Position numbers and translations under genes: made by a program. A stretch of DNA of 26,101 nucleotides, taken from the NCBI GenBank assembly GCA_946480055.1, contig CAMLID010000045.1:1-26101 (forward strand). Reading direction: 5' to 3'. A model generated the notes under the pieces. The model ran no database searches. It saw only the letters and a program-made list of their open reading frames with translations, and had not been told where the DNA came from. The stretch is from an uncultured Lysobacter sp. GTDB taxonomy: Bacteria; Pseudomonadota; Gammaproteobacteria; Xanthomonadales; Xanthomonadaceae. Positions 19,483 to 25,719 of the stretch are shown one piece after another (positions within the stretch are counted from its first letter, which is position 1; every line of letters begins with the position of its first letter).

Positions 19483-20625
19483 TCAGTCGTTGAATTCGAC
19501 GACCGTGTTCGGGGCCGGACGTTCGTGCTCGCGGGCGAGGCGCTCCGCGGCTTGCGGCGGGGTCCAGGGGGCTTTACCCAGCTGGGACAGGTCCGGGTAG
19601 CGGCCCAGCACGCGGAAGCGCTGGAACTCGAACGCAACCCCTTCCGCGCCCAGCGGCGAGGCGCGGTCGGCGACGTGGAAATGCAGGTGCGGGCCGGTCG
19701 AATCGCCGGTGAAACCGAGCGCGGCGACGACCTCGCCGCGGCGCACGCGCTGGCCGGGCGCGACCCGTACGCTGCCGGGCTTGAGGTGCTCGTAGAAGGC
19801 GTAGCGGCCGTCGCCCAGGTCCAGCGCCAGGTAGTTGCCGGTGGCGTCGCCCAGCGCCTGCTTGCCATGTTCGGACACGCGCGCGGTTTCGGTCACGTCG
19901 TCGCGCACCGCGACCACGGTCGCGTCGGCGACGGCCAGGACCTGCGCACCGTAGCCGTAGGCACTGGCGACCAGGTCCGGGTCGCCGTCTTTGGTGCGGC
20001 CCTGCGCGTCGAGCTTGACCCAGTCGATCGCGTAGCGGCCCGGGATGCGGGCGCGACCATCGACGGTGTAGATCACGCGACGGTGGCCGCGCGCCCAGTC
20101 CGGATGGTGGATCGCGATCCACGGACCGCCGCTCACGGGCGGCCCCAGCATCAGCGTCGCGGCCTTGGCCACCGGCGTATCGCCGCCGACGACTTCGGCC
20201 GCCGCCTCGCTGCCGGCGGGCGCGTAGCGGATGCGGTGATCGAGCCGGCGCGGCAGCGGCGCGCCGTCGGGCAGCGCGAGTTCCAGATACAGCACGCCGC
20301 GCTGGCCGGGCGCGAGCGTGCGCGCATCGCTGCCCTGCACCGCCGCCAGACGATCGAAACGGCGCACGAGCGCGTCGCCCGCGTAGCTGGCCAGGGGCAT
20401 GCCGCGTTCGGCGTCGCGCGCCTCCATGCCCAGCAGTTGCAAGGGTTCGGTGCTGAAATTGCTCAGGTGCAGTTCGTAGACCAGCACCGATGCGCCCTCG
20501 ATCCGCACCGGCGCCGACACCGTCGGCACCTGCAGGTCGAAGGACTGGCGCAAAGGCGCGGCGCGGTCGGCCGCGGCGGCGACGCTGGCGAACATCAGCA
20601 AGACAGCGAACACGAGGGTGCGCAT
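19483..20625 (-). CDS. Secreted M23-family (LytM-like) protein
   Basis: The 380-residue protein starts with a signal peptide (about 1-19, ending 'SVAAAA'). A beta-rich N-terminal region fills about 25-185, and a LytM-type M23 domain lies at about 190-335. M23 enzymes are zinc endopeptidases that cut peptidoglycan cross-bridges. The HxH motif is present at H313-L-H315 ('GPHLHFHVAD'), as is the accessory histidine H280 ('YEHLKPG'). In the usual HxxxD zinc motif the aspartate is D201, but the histidine position is R197 ('GRYAID'). This RYAIDW-type variant may bind zinc differently, act as a regulator, or belong to a known subgroup. The start at 20625 begins the signal peptide. The NIPSNAP gene ends 39 bases upstream and is probably co-transcribed. 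Confidence 0.9.
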   Translation of the reverse strand: MRTLVFAVLLMFASVAAAADRAAPLRQSFDLQVPTVSAPVRIEGASVLVYELHLSNFSTEPLQLLGMEARDAERGMPLASYAGDALVRRFDRLAAVQGSDARTLAPGQRGVLYLELALPDGAPLPRRLDHRIRYAPAGSEAAAEVVGGDTPVAKAATLMLGPPVSGGPWIAIHHPDWARGHRRVIYTVDGRARIPGRYAIDWVKLDAQGRTKDGDPDLVASAYGYGAQVLAVADATVVAVRDDVTETARVSEHGKQALGDATGNYLALDLGDGRYAFYEHLKPGSVRVAPGQRVRRGEVVAALGFTGDSTGPHLHFHVADRASPLGAEGVAFEFQRFRVLGRYPDLSQLGKAPWTPPQAAERLAREHERPAPNTVVEFND

Positions 20626-20664
20626 GGGGCGGGGTTTCCGGGAATGGGAGGGGCGCAGGCCGCG

Positions 20665-21012
20665 TCAGGCGGCGCTGGGATTCGGCTCGCGCAGCTCGTC
20701 GATACCGGCGTCCGACAGCCACAGCAAGGTGTTGAGGTAGTCGTCGATGCAGCCCACGATCTCGGCGCGCGGACCCTCGCGCCAGGCCGGCGAGCCGTAG
20801 AAGGCGTCCTGTTGCGCGATCAGGTCGGCGTGGTCGCGGTAGGCGCGGATCAGGAACCAGCTTTCGTGTTCGTGCTCGCTGCGTCCGAATGCGACCACGT
20901 CCATGCCGTGCCGTTGCAGCAGCGGCAGCGCGCGCGCCGTCATCGCCTCGCGGAACCGCGCCGCCGCGTCCGGCTTGAGCCGGTAGCTGCGGATTTCGAT
21001 CAGTCGCTTCAT
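20665..21012 (-). CDS. NIPSNAP-family protein
   Basis: This 115-residue protein has a single ferredoxin-like NIPSNAP domain. It starts with the strand 'LIEIRSYRLKP', followed by a helix ('AARFREAMTARALPLLQRHG'), 'VVAFGRSE' and 'WFLIRAYRDHADL'. It then shows the Tyr/Trp-rich 'FYGSPAWREGPRAEI' region typical of the family. There is no signal peptide or membrane segment. Members are small cytoplasmic proteins of uncertain function; some resemble dimeric alpha/beta-barrel monooxygenases. The ATG at 21012 is chosen because the family begins directly with the first strand; the frame runs open to 21084 with unrelated residues. It lies 39 bases upstream of the M23-like gene on the same strand. Confidence 0.85.
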   Translation of the reverse strand: MKRLIEIRSYRLKPDAAARFREAMTARALPLLQRHGMDVVAFGRSEHEHESWFLIRAYRDHADLIAQQDAFYGSPAWREGPRAEIVGCIDDYLNTLLWLSDAGIDELREPNPSAA

Positions 21013-21145
21013 GGCCGCGTTCCCGAGGTGATCGGCTGCGGATGCTGATCGAGGGGGCCGCGGTGCGCAAGTCGCTACGGTCATGGTGCGCGTGCAGTCT
21101 GGTGCGGAGGCCGGCGAACGCGCCGCGATGGCTAGTGCTGATGAT

Positions 21146-21169
21146 TGTGGCTGTGGCTGTGGCTGTGGC
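21146..21169. repeat. Hexanucleotide tandem repeat (TGTGGC)4
   Basis: Four perfect copies of a 6-bp unit lie 134-157 bases upstream of the NIPSNAP start. Copy number could vary by slippage and shift promoter spacing, but no promoter is identified. Confidence 0.85.
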
Positions 21170-21193
21170 AGCGACCGGAACGGCAGGCGGCCT

Positions 21194-21267
21194 CCTGTGG
21201 GTGCGACGTGAGCCGCGATTCGGCGCGGGACGCAGCTGCGTATCGCGGCTCACGCCGCTCCCACAGG
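21194..21267. repeat. Inverted REP-family pair with an alternative tail
   Basis: Two 26-bp arms, 21194-21219 and 21242-21267, are inverted copies with two mismatches, separated by 22 bases. The hairpin core matches the family, with loop GTGA, but the flank reads 'cctgtggg' instead of the 'ttggggtagg' seen elsewhere. The first arm has one stem mismatch. Confidence 0.8.
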
Positions 21268-21352
21268 GAAAGTCCGAAGTTCTGCGGTCCGGCGCCGGCC
21301 TGCCCCCTTAGCCGACCTTGCCGCAGCCTCGCTTCCCCTGGCTGCCGCTTCC

Positions 21353-21388
21353 TTGCTGTCTTGTTGTCTTGCTGCCCCGCTGTCTTGC
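21353..21388. repeat. Imperfect 8-bp tandem repeat
   Basis: Units ttgctgtc, ttgttgtc, ttgctgcc and ccgctgtc run head to tail, followed by a partial ttgc. The run lies between the REP pair and the glycine-zipper terminator, with no evident function. Confidence 0.6.
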
Positions 21389-21426
21389 AGCTACAGCCGC
21401 AGCCGAACGCCGACGCCCCAAAACGA

Positions 21427-21451
21427 AACGGGCCGGCATGACCGGCCCGTT
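21427..21451 (-). terminator. Rho-independent terminator of the glycine-zipper gene
   Basis: A 10-bp perfect stem aacgggccgg/ccggcccgtt with a five-base loop begins 22 bases past the stop. On the minus strand it is followed by the T-rich 'tcgtttt', so it fits an intrinsic terminator well. Confidence 0.8.
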
Positions 21452-21472
21452 CGCTGCAGACGGATCGCGCGC

Positions 21473-21817
21473 TCAGTCGCAGCGGCGCTCGATCACGGTC
21501 TCGGTCTTGTTCTGCTGGTTTTCCTGGATCTTGCGCCCGACCAGGGCACCGCCGACGGCGCCGGCCGCGGTCGCGACCTTCTTGCCCTTGCCGCCGCCGA
21601 CCTGGTTGCCGAGCAGGCCGCCCGCGACCGCACCCAAGGCGGTACCGGTGATCTTGTGCTCGTCCTTGATCTGCTTCGGACGCTGCACTTCGACGTCGTA
21701 GCAATGCGGCTGCTTCGCCGGCTTGGCCTTGGACTTGGTCTGGGCGCTGGCCGCGCCGGTGACCAGGACGCAGGACATCAGCGCTGCGGCGATCACGGAG
21801 TTCAACTTGGCATTCAT
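21473..21817 (-). CDS. Secreted glycine-zipper protein
   Basis: The 114-residue protein begins with a signal peptide (about 1-25, likely cut after 'GAASA'). A Lys-rich stretch follows, then a glycine-zipper two-helix region at about 67-100 ('GTALGAVAGGLLGNQVGGG', 'GAVGGALVG'), and a short tail ending 'ERRC' plus one residue. Such Rick_17kDa/glycine-zipper 2TM proteins insert in or span the outer membrane, often as stress-related envelope proteins. C49 ('HCYDVEV') and the near-terminal C113 could form a disulphide. The start at 21817 begins the signal peptide; an in-frame GTG at 21850 would add eleven residues ahead of it. A clear terminator follows. Confidence 0.87.
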   Translation of the reverse strand: MNAKLNSVIAAALMSCVLVTGAASAQTKSKAKPAKQPHCYDVEVQRPKQIKDEHKITGTALGAVAGGLLGNQVGGGKGKKVATAAGAVGGALVGRKIQENQQNKTETVIERRCD

Positions 21818-22206
21818 GGAGTTCACCGATTTGGATAGGGGCCGCGGCACGATGCGCCACGGTTCGTCACGATCGCGTTAAACGCGGCGGGCGTGACCGA
21901 AAATCAGTCTGACGCGTCCAGCCTGAACCGTCGCACCCGTGCATGCGCAAACCAGGACCGCGCTCACGTTCGGCGAAGGACGGTAGGCCCGGTTCGCGTT
22001 CGTGGTCGTCGCGACGGTAGCGAAACGTCGTGCGCGCGAACACGCGAGCCGCGAGTGTCGACGCCCTCGCCTCGCATCCTGCCCATCGATGGGGCCGTCT
22101 ACCCGCCTTGCACACGCTCGTCGAACGGCCGGTGCGTCGCCCCTCAAGGCGATCGCATAGGGATCGGCAGGACGCCGGGCCGCCGCGGCGGCCCGGTCGC
22201 GGCGGT
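21818..22206. other. Gap between dnaB and the glycine-zipper gene
   Basis: Apart from the dnaB hairpin at 22175-22196, I see no supported gene or clear repeat in these 389 bases. Open frames across it have poor composition and overlap dnaB in other frames. The promoter of the glycine-zipper gene should lie in the left part, where 'gcgttaaacgcggcg' is slightly AT-richer. Confidence 0.55.
22175..22196 (-). terminator. 22-bp perfect palindrome after dnaB
   Basis: The palindrome with 11-bp arms ccgggccgccg/cggcggcccgg begins 10 bases past the dnaB stop and would fold into a very stable GC hairpin. It lacks a T tract. Confidence 0.65.
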
Positions 22207-23619
22207 TTACTCGAACGAACCCACCGAATCGTGCGACAGATTGTCGAAGCGGGTGTACTCGCCGAAGAACTTGAGCTTGAGCGAACCGGTCGGGCCGGAA
22301 CGCTGCTTGCCGATGATGACCTCGGCCAGACCTTTGTCGGGCGAGGTTTCCTTGTTGTAGTAATCGTCGCGGTAGATGAACACGATCACGTCGGCGTCCT
22401 GCTCGATGGCGCCGGATTCGCGCAGGTCGGCCATCACCGGGCGTTTGTCGGCGCGGGTTTCCAGCGAGCGGTTGAGCTGCGACAGCGCGATCACCGGCAG
22501 GTTGAGTTCCTTGGCCAGGTGCTTGAGCGAGCGCGAGATCTCGGAGATTTCGGTGGCGCGGTTCTCGCTGTTGCCGGGCACCGACATCAGCTGCAGGTAG
22601 TCGATCACGATCAGGCCCAGGTCGTGCTCGCGCTTGAGCCGGCGCGACTTGGCCCGCAGCACGTCCGGCGACAGGCCCGGGGTGTCGTCGATGAAGATCT
22701 TGGCCTCGCGCAGCTGGCGGATCGCGCTGGTGACGCGGCTCCAATCCTCGTCCTCGAGCTGGCCCGAGCGCAGGCGCTGGGCGTTGACGCGGCCGACCGA
22801 GGAGATCAGGCGCAGCGCCAGCTGGCTGGCCGACATTTCCATCGAAAATATCGCCACCGCCTTCTTGCTGCGGAACGCGGCGTACTCGGCCATGTTCAGG
22901 GCCAGGGTGGTCTTGCCCATGGCCGGACGCGCGGCCAGGATCAGCAGATCGGTGTTCTGCAGGCCGGCGGTCATCTCGTCGAATTCGGTGTAGCCGGTCG
23001 GCAGGCCGGTGACGCTGCCGCCGTTGGCGTAGCGCGTCTGCAGCACGTCGAAGGCTTCCGACAGCGCCTTGTTGACCGGGGTGAAGTCGGTGCGCCCGCG
23101 CGCGCCGGCCTCGGCGATCGCGAACACTTCCTGCTCAGCCCTGGCCAGGATCTCGCCGCTGTCGCGGCCGTCGGGCTGGAAGCCGTCGTTGACGATGCCG
23201 GTGCCGACCTCGATCAGCTGCCGCAGCACCGCCTTGTCGCGCACGATCTCGGCGTAGGCGGCGATGTTGGCGGCCGAGGGCGTGGTGCTGGCCAGCTCGA
23301 TCAGATAGGCGCCGCCGGCGACCTGCTCGGACAGGCCCATCGAATCGAACCACTCGCCCAAGGTCACGGCGTCGAAGGGACGGTTCTTCTCGGCCAGCTC
23401 GCGGATCGCGCGGTAGATCAGCTGGTGGTCGCGGCGATAGAAGTCTTCCTCGACCAACTGATCGGCGACGCGATCGTAGGCGTCGGGCGCCAGCATCAGG
23501 CCGCCGAGCACGGCCTGCTCGGCCTCGATCGACTGCGGCGGCACGCGCAACTGGTCGATGCGCTGCTCGGCACGAGTCTCGAACCGCTTTTCGCCACGGA
23601 ATCCGGTTCGTGCGCTCAT
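22207..23619 (-). CDS. dnaB: Replicative DNA helicase DnaB
   Basis: DnaB is the hexameric 5'-3' helicase that unwinds DNA at the replication fork. The 470 residues are almost exactly the E. coli length. The N-terminal helical domain (about 27-130, 'PQSIEAEQAVLGG') is followed by a linker and the RecA-like motor (about 200-470). The motor shows Walker A 'ARPAMGKTT' at 230-238, 'FSMEMS' at 258-263, Walker B 'LIVIDYLQLM' at 336-345, and 'QLNRSLE' and 'DLRESGAIEQDAD' around 381-410. The ATG at 23619 has a GAGGAA-like site about ten bases upstream. rplI lies upstream on the same strand but ends in a strong terminator, so dnaB has its own promoter in the 317-base gap, where four DnaA-box-like sequences sit. 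Confidence 0.98.
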   Translation of the reverse strand: MSARTGFRGEKRFETRAEQRIDQLRVPPQSIEAEQAVLGGLMLAPDAYDRVADQLVEEDFYRRDHQLIYRAIRELAEKNRPFDAVTLGEWFDSMGLSEQVAGGAYLIELASTTPSAANIAAYAEIVRDKAVLRQLIEVGTGIVNDGFQPDGRDSGEILARAEQEVFAIAEAGARGRTDFTPVNKALSEAFDVLQTRYANGGSVTGLPTGYTEFDEMTAGLQNTDLLILAARPAMGKTTLALNMAEYAAFRSKKAVAIFSMEMSASQLALRLISSVGRVNAQRLRSGQLEDEDWSRVTSAIRQLREAKIFIDDTPGLSPDVLRAKSRRLKREHDLGLIVIDYLQLMSVPGNSENRATEISEISRSLKHLAKELNLPVIALSQLNRSLETRADKRPVMADLRESGAIEQDADVIVFIYRDDYYNKETSPDKGLAEVIIGKQRSGPTGSLKLKFFGEYTRFDNLSHDSVGSFE

Positions 23620-23749
23620 CTGTGTCGCATTCCTCGCTGAGCAGCCGTCTTACGCGGCCGTTTATGTCGGGGTGATAAGTCGGCCCGCAGGGGGCCCGGC
23701 CGGTCGGACATCGTAGAGGCGAATGCCTCGCCGGCGTTGCGTACAAAGC

Positions 23750-23791
23750 AGTGGCGAATCTGTGGCGAACCTGTGGATAAGAAGTGGGTAA
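23750..23791 (-). promoter_or_regulatory. Phased array of four DnaA-box-like sites upstream of dnaB
   Basis: Four 9-mers start at 23750, 23761, 23772 and 23783, exactly 11 bp apart. Read on the minus strand (the dnaB direction) they are TTCGCCACT, TTCGCCACA, TTATCCACA and TTACCCACT. The third is a perfect consensus DnaA box; the others match TTATCCACA at six, seven and seven of nine positions. The array lies 131-172 bases upstream of the dnaB start. A spacing of about one helical turn would put all sites on one DNA face. Binding by DnaA is inferred. Confidence 0.6.
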
Positions 23792-23889
23792 CTGCGTCTC
23801 TATCGCACAGACCTATCTCATCCGCTGCGACGGCGGCCGCCGCGGCGACGCCAGTGCGTTCCGGCGCAGGATGACACATCGCAAAAACA

Positions 23890-23912
23890 AAGGGCGCCTC
23901 GCGGGCGCCCTT
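23890..23912 (-). terminator. Rho-independent terminator of the rpsF-rpsR-rplI operon
   Basis: A 9-bp perfect stem aagggcgcc/ggcgccctt with loop tcgcg begins 24 bases past the rplI stop. On the minus strand the T-rich 'tttgtttttg' overlaps its end and continues beyond, a classic intrinsic terminator that separates rplI from dnaB. Confidence 0.9.
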
Positions 23913-23936
23913 CGTCCTACGCAACGTCGCTTCAGA

Positions 23937-24389
23937 TCAGGCGACTTCGCCTTCGATCACGACCTTGACGGTGACTTCGACGTCCGCATGCAGGTGCAGC
24001 AGGATGTCGTATTCGCCGGTGCGGCGCAGCGGGCCTTCGCCCATGATCACTTCCGACTTCTCGACCGGGTGGCCGTGCTTGGTCAGGGCCTCGGCGATAT
24101 CGCGCGGGGTGACCGAACCGTACAGCTTGCCTTCGGTGGAAGCGTTGGCGTGGATCGTGACCGACACGTCCTCGAGCTTGGCCTTGCGGCCTTCGGCGCC
24201 GTCGAGCTGCGACTTGGCCTTGGCCTCGTACTCGGCGCGCTTGGCTTCGAACTCGGCCAGGTTGGTGGCGGTGGCCGGCACGGCCTTGCCCTGCGGGACC
24301 AGGAAGTTGCGGCCGTAACCCGGCTTCACGTTGACCTTATCGCCGAGGTTGCCGAGGTTGGTGACTTTCTGCAGGAGGATCAGTTGCAT
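23937..24389 (-). CDS. rplI: 50S ribosomal protein L9
   Basis: L9 binds 23S rRNA and reaches out from the L1-stalk side of the large subunit. The 150 residues match the usual length. The N-terminal domain opens '[19 protein letters not shown]' and carries '[16 protein letters not shown]', the conserved L9 signature. A long helix (about 44-75) leads to the C-terminal domain ('[16 protein letters not shown]'). GGAG lies about seven bases before the ATG. It is the last gene of the rpsF-rpsR-rplI operon, separated from rpsR by 165 bases that carry two hairpins, and is closed by the strong terminator at 23890-23912. Confidence 0.98.
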   Translation of the reverse strand: MQLILLQKVTNLGNLGDKVNVKPGYGRNFLVPQGKAVPATATNLAEFEAKRAEYEAKAKSQLDGAEGRKAKLEDVSVTIHANASTEGKLYGSVTPRDIAEALTKHGHPVEKSEVIMGEGPLRRTGEYDILLHLHADVEVTVKVVIEGEVA

Positions 24390-24480
24390 GGGTGTGCTCC
24401 GTATTCGTTAGCGGGCCTGTAGGTCCGCAGCGAGGTGCGCTGTCCGAAAAGGCTTTGTGCGGGTGCGGCCGCTGTCGCGG

Positions 24481-24517
24481 CCCTCACCCCTGCCCCCTCC
24501 GCTAACGGGAGAGGGGG
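24481..24517. repeat. Second palindromic repeat family between rpsR and rplI
   Basis: On the minus strand this reads 'ccccctctcccgttagcgg' followed by 'agggggcaggggtgaggg'. It folds imperfectly, with ccccc/ggggg as the outer stem. It resembles a palindromic 'ccctctcccgc...gcgggagaggg' repeat common in GC-rich proteobacteria; a shorter related arm lies at 19451-19471. Confidence 0.5.
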
Positions 24518-24524
24518 ACAAAGG

Positions 24525-24546
24525 GTTCGCCCGCGAGCGGGCGAAC
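24525..24546 (-). terminator. Hairpin just after rpsR
   Basis: A 9-bp stem gttcgcccg/cgggcgaac with a four-base loop begins 8 bases past the rpsR stop. 'cccttt' follows on the minus strand. It may thin out transcription before rplI rather than end it. Confidence 0.6.
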
Positions 24547-24554
24547 ATCCTTAC

Positions 24555-24785
24555 TTAGGCGTTGTGGTTGTCGGTGTACGGGATCAGCGCGAGGAAACGG
24601 GCGCGCTTGACGGCCGTCGACAGCTGGCGCTGGTACTTCGACTTGGTACCGGTCACGCGGCTCGGCACGATCTTGCCGGTCTCGGTGAGGTACTGGCGCA
24701 GGGTGTTGAGATCCTTGTAATCGATCTCTTTCACGCCTTCGGCGGTGAACTTGCAGAACTTGCGGCGGCGGAAGAACTTGGACAT
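24555..24785 (-). CDS. rpsR: 30S ribosomal protein S18
   Basis: S18 pairs with S6 on the platform of the small subunit. The 76-residue sequence is a plain match: the start '[18 protein letters not shown]', '[19 protein letters not shown]' and the C-terminal '[20 protein letters not shown]' are the conserved parts. TAGGAGC lies about eight bases before the ATG. rpsF ends 26 bases upstream and the two are surely co-transcribed. Confidence 0.99.
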   Translation of the reverse strand: MSKFFRRRKFCKFTAEGVKEIDYKDLNTLRQYLTETGKIVPSRVTGTKSKYQRQLSTAVKRARFLALIPYTDNHNA

Positions 24786-24811
24786 GGTGCGTTGCTCCTA
24801 AGAGGGTGCGA

Positions 24812-25240
24812 TCAGGCGGCTTCGGCGTTGTCTTCGGCGCTGTCGGCGGTGCCGACTGCGCTGTCGCTGTCGTCGTCACGACGACGGCGCTCGCCGCGCT
24901 CGGGCTTGTCGCCCTTCTCGTCCTTGAACTTCATGATCAGGGACTGCTCGGTGTCGGCCTCATCGCGCTTCATGATCAGGTGACGCAGCACCGCGTCGTT
25001 GAAACGGAAGCCGTCGACCAGCTCGTTGAGCACGGTCTGGGTGACTTCGATGTTGAGCAGGACGTAGTGGGCCTTGACCAGGTTCTCGATCGGGTAGGCC
25101 AGCTGACGGCGGCCCCAATCCTCGAGACGGTGGATCTTGCCTTCGCCGGCTTCGATCAGCGACTTGTAGCGCTCGATCATGGCCGGGACCTGCTCGCTCT
25201 GGTCCGGGTGGACCAGGAATACGACTTCGTAATGACGCAT
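24812..25240 (-). CDS. rpsF: 30S ribosomal protein S6
   Basis: S6 binds 16S rRNA together with S18. The 142 residues include the ferredoxin-like core (about 1-95: '[19 protein letters not shown]', '[20 protein letters not shown]'). A long charged C-terminal tail rich in Arg, Asp, Glu and Ala follows, a region that is lengthened and variable in many proteobacteria. The ATG at 25240 follows AAGGAAA. rpsF is the first gene of the operon. Its roughly 120-base leader contains a hairpin at 25261-25278, and a promoter-like pair lies at 25368-25397. In other bacteria the S6:S18 complex represses its own message through the leader. Confidence 0.98.
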   Translation of the reverse strand: MRHYEVVFLVHPDQSEQVPAMIERYKSLIEAGEGKIHRLEDWGRRQLAYPIENLVKAHYVLLNIEVTQTVLNELVDGFRFNDAVLRHLIMKRDEADTEQSLIMKFKDEKGDKPERGERRRRDDDSDSAVGTADSAEDNAEAA

Positions 25241-25260
25241 CGTTGTTTCCTTGTGGGTGT

Positions 25261-25278
25261 CGGCCCGTCATCGGGCCG
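25261..25278 (-). promoter_or_regulatory. Hairpin in the rpsF leader
   Basis: A 7-bp stem cggcccg/cgggccg with a four-base loop lies 20 bases before the rpsF start codon, just ahead of the ribosome site. It sits where S6:S18 autoregulatory leaders occur in other bacteria. I could not confirm the motif's specific unpaired CCG arrangement. Confidence 0.4.
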
Positions 25279-25367
25279 GTTCAGCCCCCCGCCACCGTGG
25301 CGAGAAGGTCGCCGGGCGCGGTAGGGCAAGGGTCCTGCGACGGCACGGGGCCGCGCGGGAGCCGGAA

Positions 25368-25397
25368 ATTATGGCAGGGTCAAGGGCTTAGGTGCAA
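25368..25397 (-). promoter_or_regulatory. Candidate promoter of rpsF-rpsR-rplI
   Basis: On the minus strand TTGCAC (25397-25392) and CATAAT (25373-25368) are 18 bases apart; they match the sigma-70 hexamers at four and five of six positions. Transcription would start near 25360 and give a leader of about 120 bases. Confidence 0.5.
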
Positions 25398-25503
25398 ATC
25401 GGGGGCTGGGGAGGCGCCGATTGGGGCGATTTTGGCCTTGGGGCGCCGATTTGGGGGCGGAGCCGGGTCGGACGGGGCTTGCGTGGGCCGTCGCGGGGGC
25501 ACG

Positions 25504-25657
25504 GTCGCGGCTTGCGCCGCTCCTACATTCAGCCCGTCGGGGCTTGCGCGGGGCGTCGTGGGTGCGCGGTCGCGGCTCGCGCCGCTCCTACATTTATAGC
25601 CCGTCGGAGCTTGCGCGGGTCGTTGTGGGGCGCGGTCGCGGCTTACGCTGCTCCTAC
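25504..25657. repeat. Three tandem REP-family units
   Basis: Hairpin cores lie at 25504-25526, 25569-25591 and 25635-25657, direct and 65-66 bp apart. The DNA between them is also similar ('gcccgtcgg', 'gcttgcgcggg', 'gcgcggtcgcgg'), so whole units of about 65 bp were duplicated. Minus-strand loops are GCAA, GCGA and GTAA. The third copy has one stem mismatch and the 'ctaccccaaggcg' tail also seen after 97. Confidence 0.85.
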
Positions 25658-25683
25658 CCCAAGGCGCTGGGGCCCGCCCTGCC

Positions 25684-25710
25684 CCGGGCCCGCCGTTGCG
25701 GCGGACCCGG
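25684..25710 (-). terminator. Hairpin after the RND gene
   Basis: A stem of 5 bp, one mismatch and 6 bp (ccggg-c-ccgccg with cggcgg-a-cccgg) around loop ttg begins 9 bases past the RND stop. No T tract follows. Confidence 0.6.
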
Positions 25711-25719
25711 GACCGGGAC

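Larger units (their letters stand above)
21013..21472. other. Repeat-rich gap upstream of the NIPSNAP gene
   Basis: I see no supported gene in these 460 bases. From left to right they hold the probable NIPSNAP promoter region, a (TGTGGC)4 hexamer run, an inverted REP-family pair, an imperfect 8-bp tandem run and the glycine-zipper terminator. On the minus strand the hexamer run would spell a His-rich peptide end, but only in a frame that shadows the neighbouring gene. Confidence 0.65.
23620..23936. other. dnaB upstream region
   Basis: This 317-base gap holds the rplI terminator, a stretch of four DnaA-box-like repeats (23750-23791) and about 130 bases of probable dnaB leader. I found no convincing sigma-70 hexamers; 'TACGAT' near 23711-23716 on the minus strand is a weak -10 candidate. 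No gene is supported here. Confidence 0.6.
25241..25719. other. Gap upstream of rpsF
   Basis: These 479 bases carry the rpsF leader and promoter candidate next to 25240, a G-rich stretch at about 25399-25470, three tandem REP-family units (25504-25657), and the hairpin closing the RND gene. I see no supported gene. Confidence 0.7.

Noticed and set aside
21132..21860. Possible protein with a His-rich C-terminal tail (alternating His-Ser)
   Set aside because: The His-rich end comes from reading the (TGTGGC)4 repeat. The rest is a different-frame shadow of the glycine-zipper gene followed by noncoding DNA.
21901..22160. Possible small RNA or tRNA in the dnaB/glycine-zipper gap
   Set aside because: No cloverleaf, conserved tRNA bases or clear promoter-plus-terminator pair could be found.
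22030..23640. 536-codon open frame on the plus strand
   Set aside because: It is antisense to dnaB and shows shadow composition.
25470..25665. CRISPR-like array
   Set aside because: The repeated units include their spacers, the repeats are palindromic REP hairpins, there are only three, and no cas gene is nearby.
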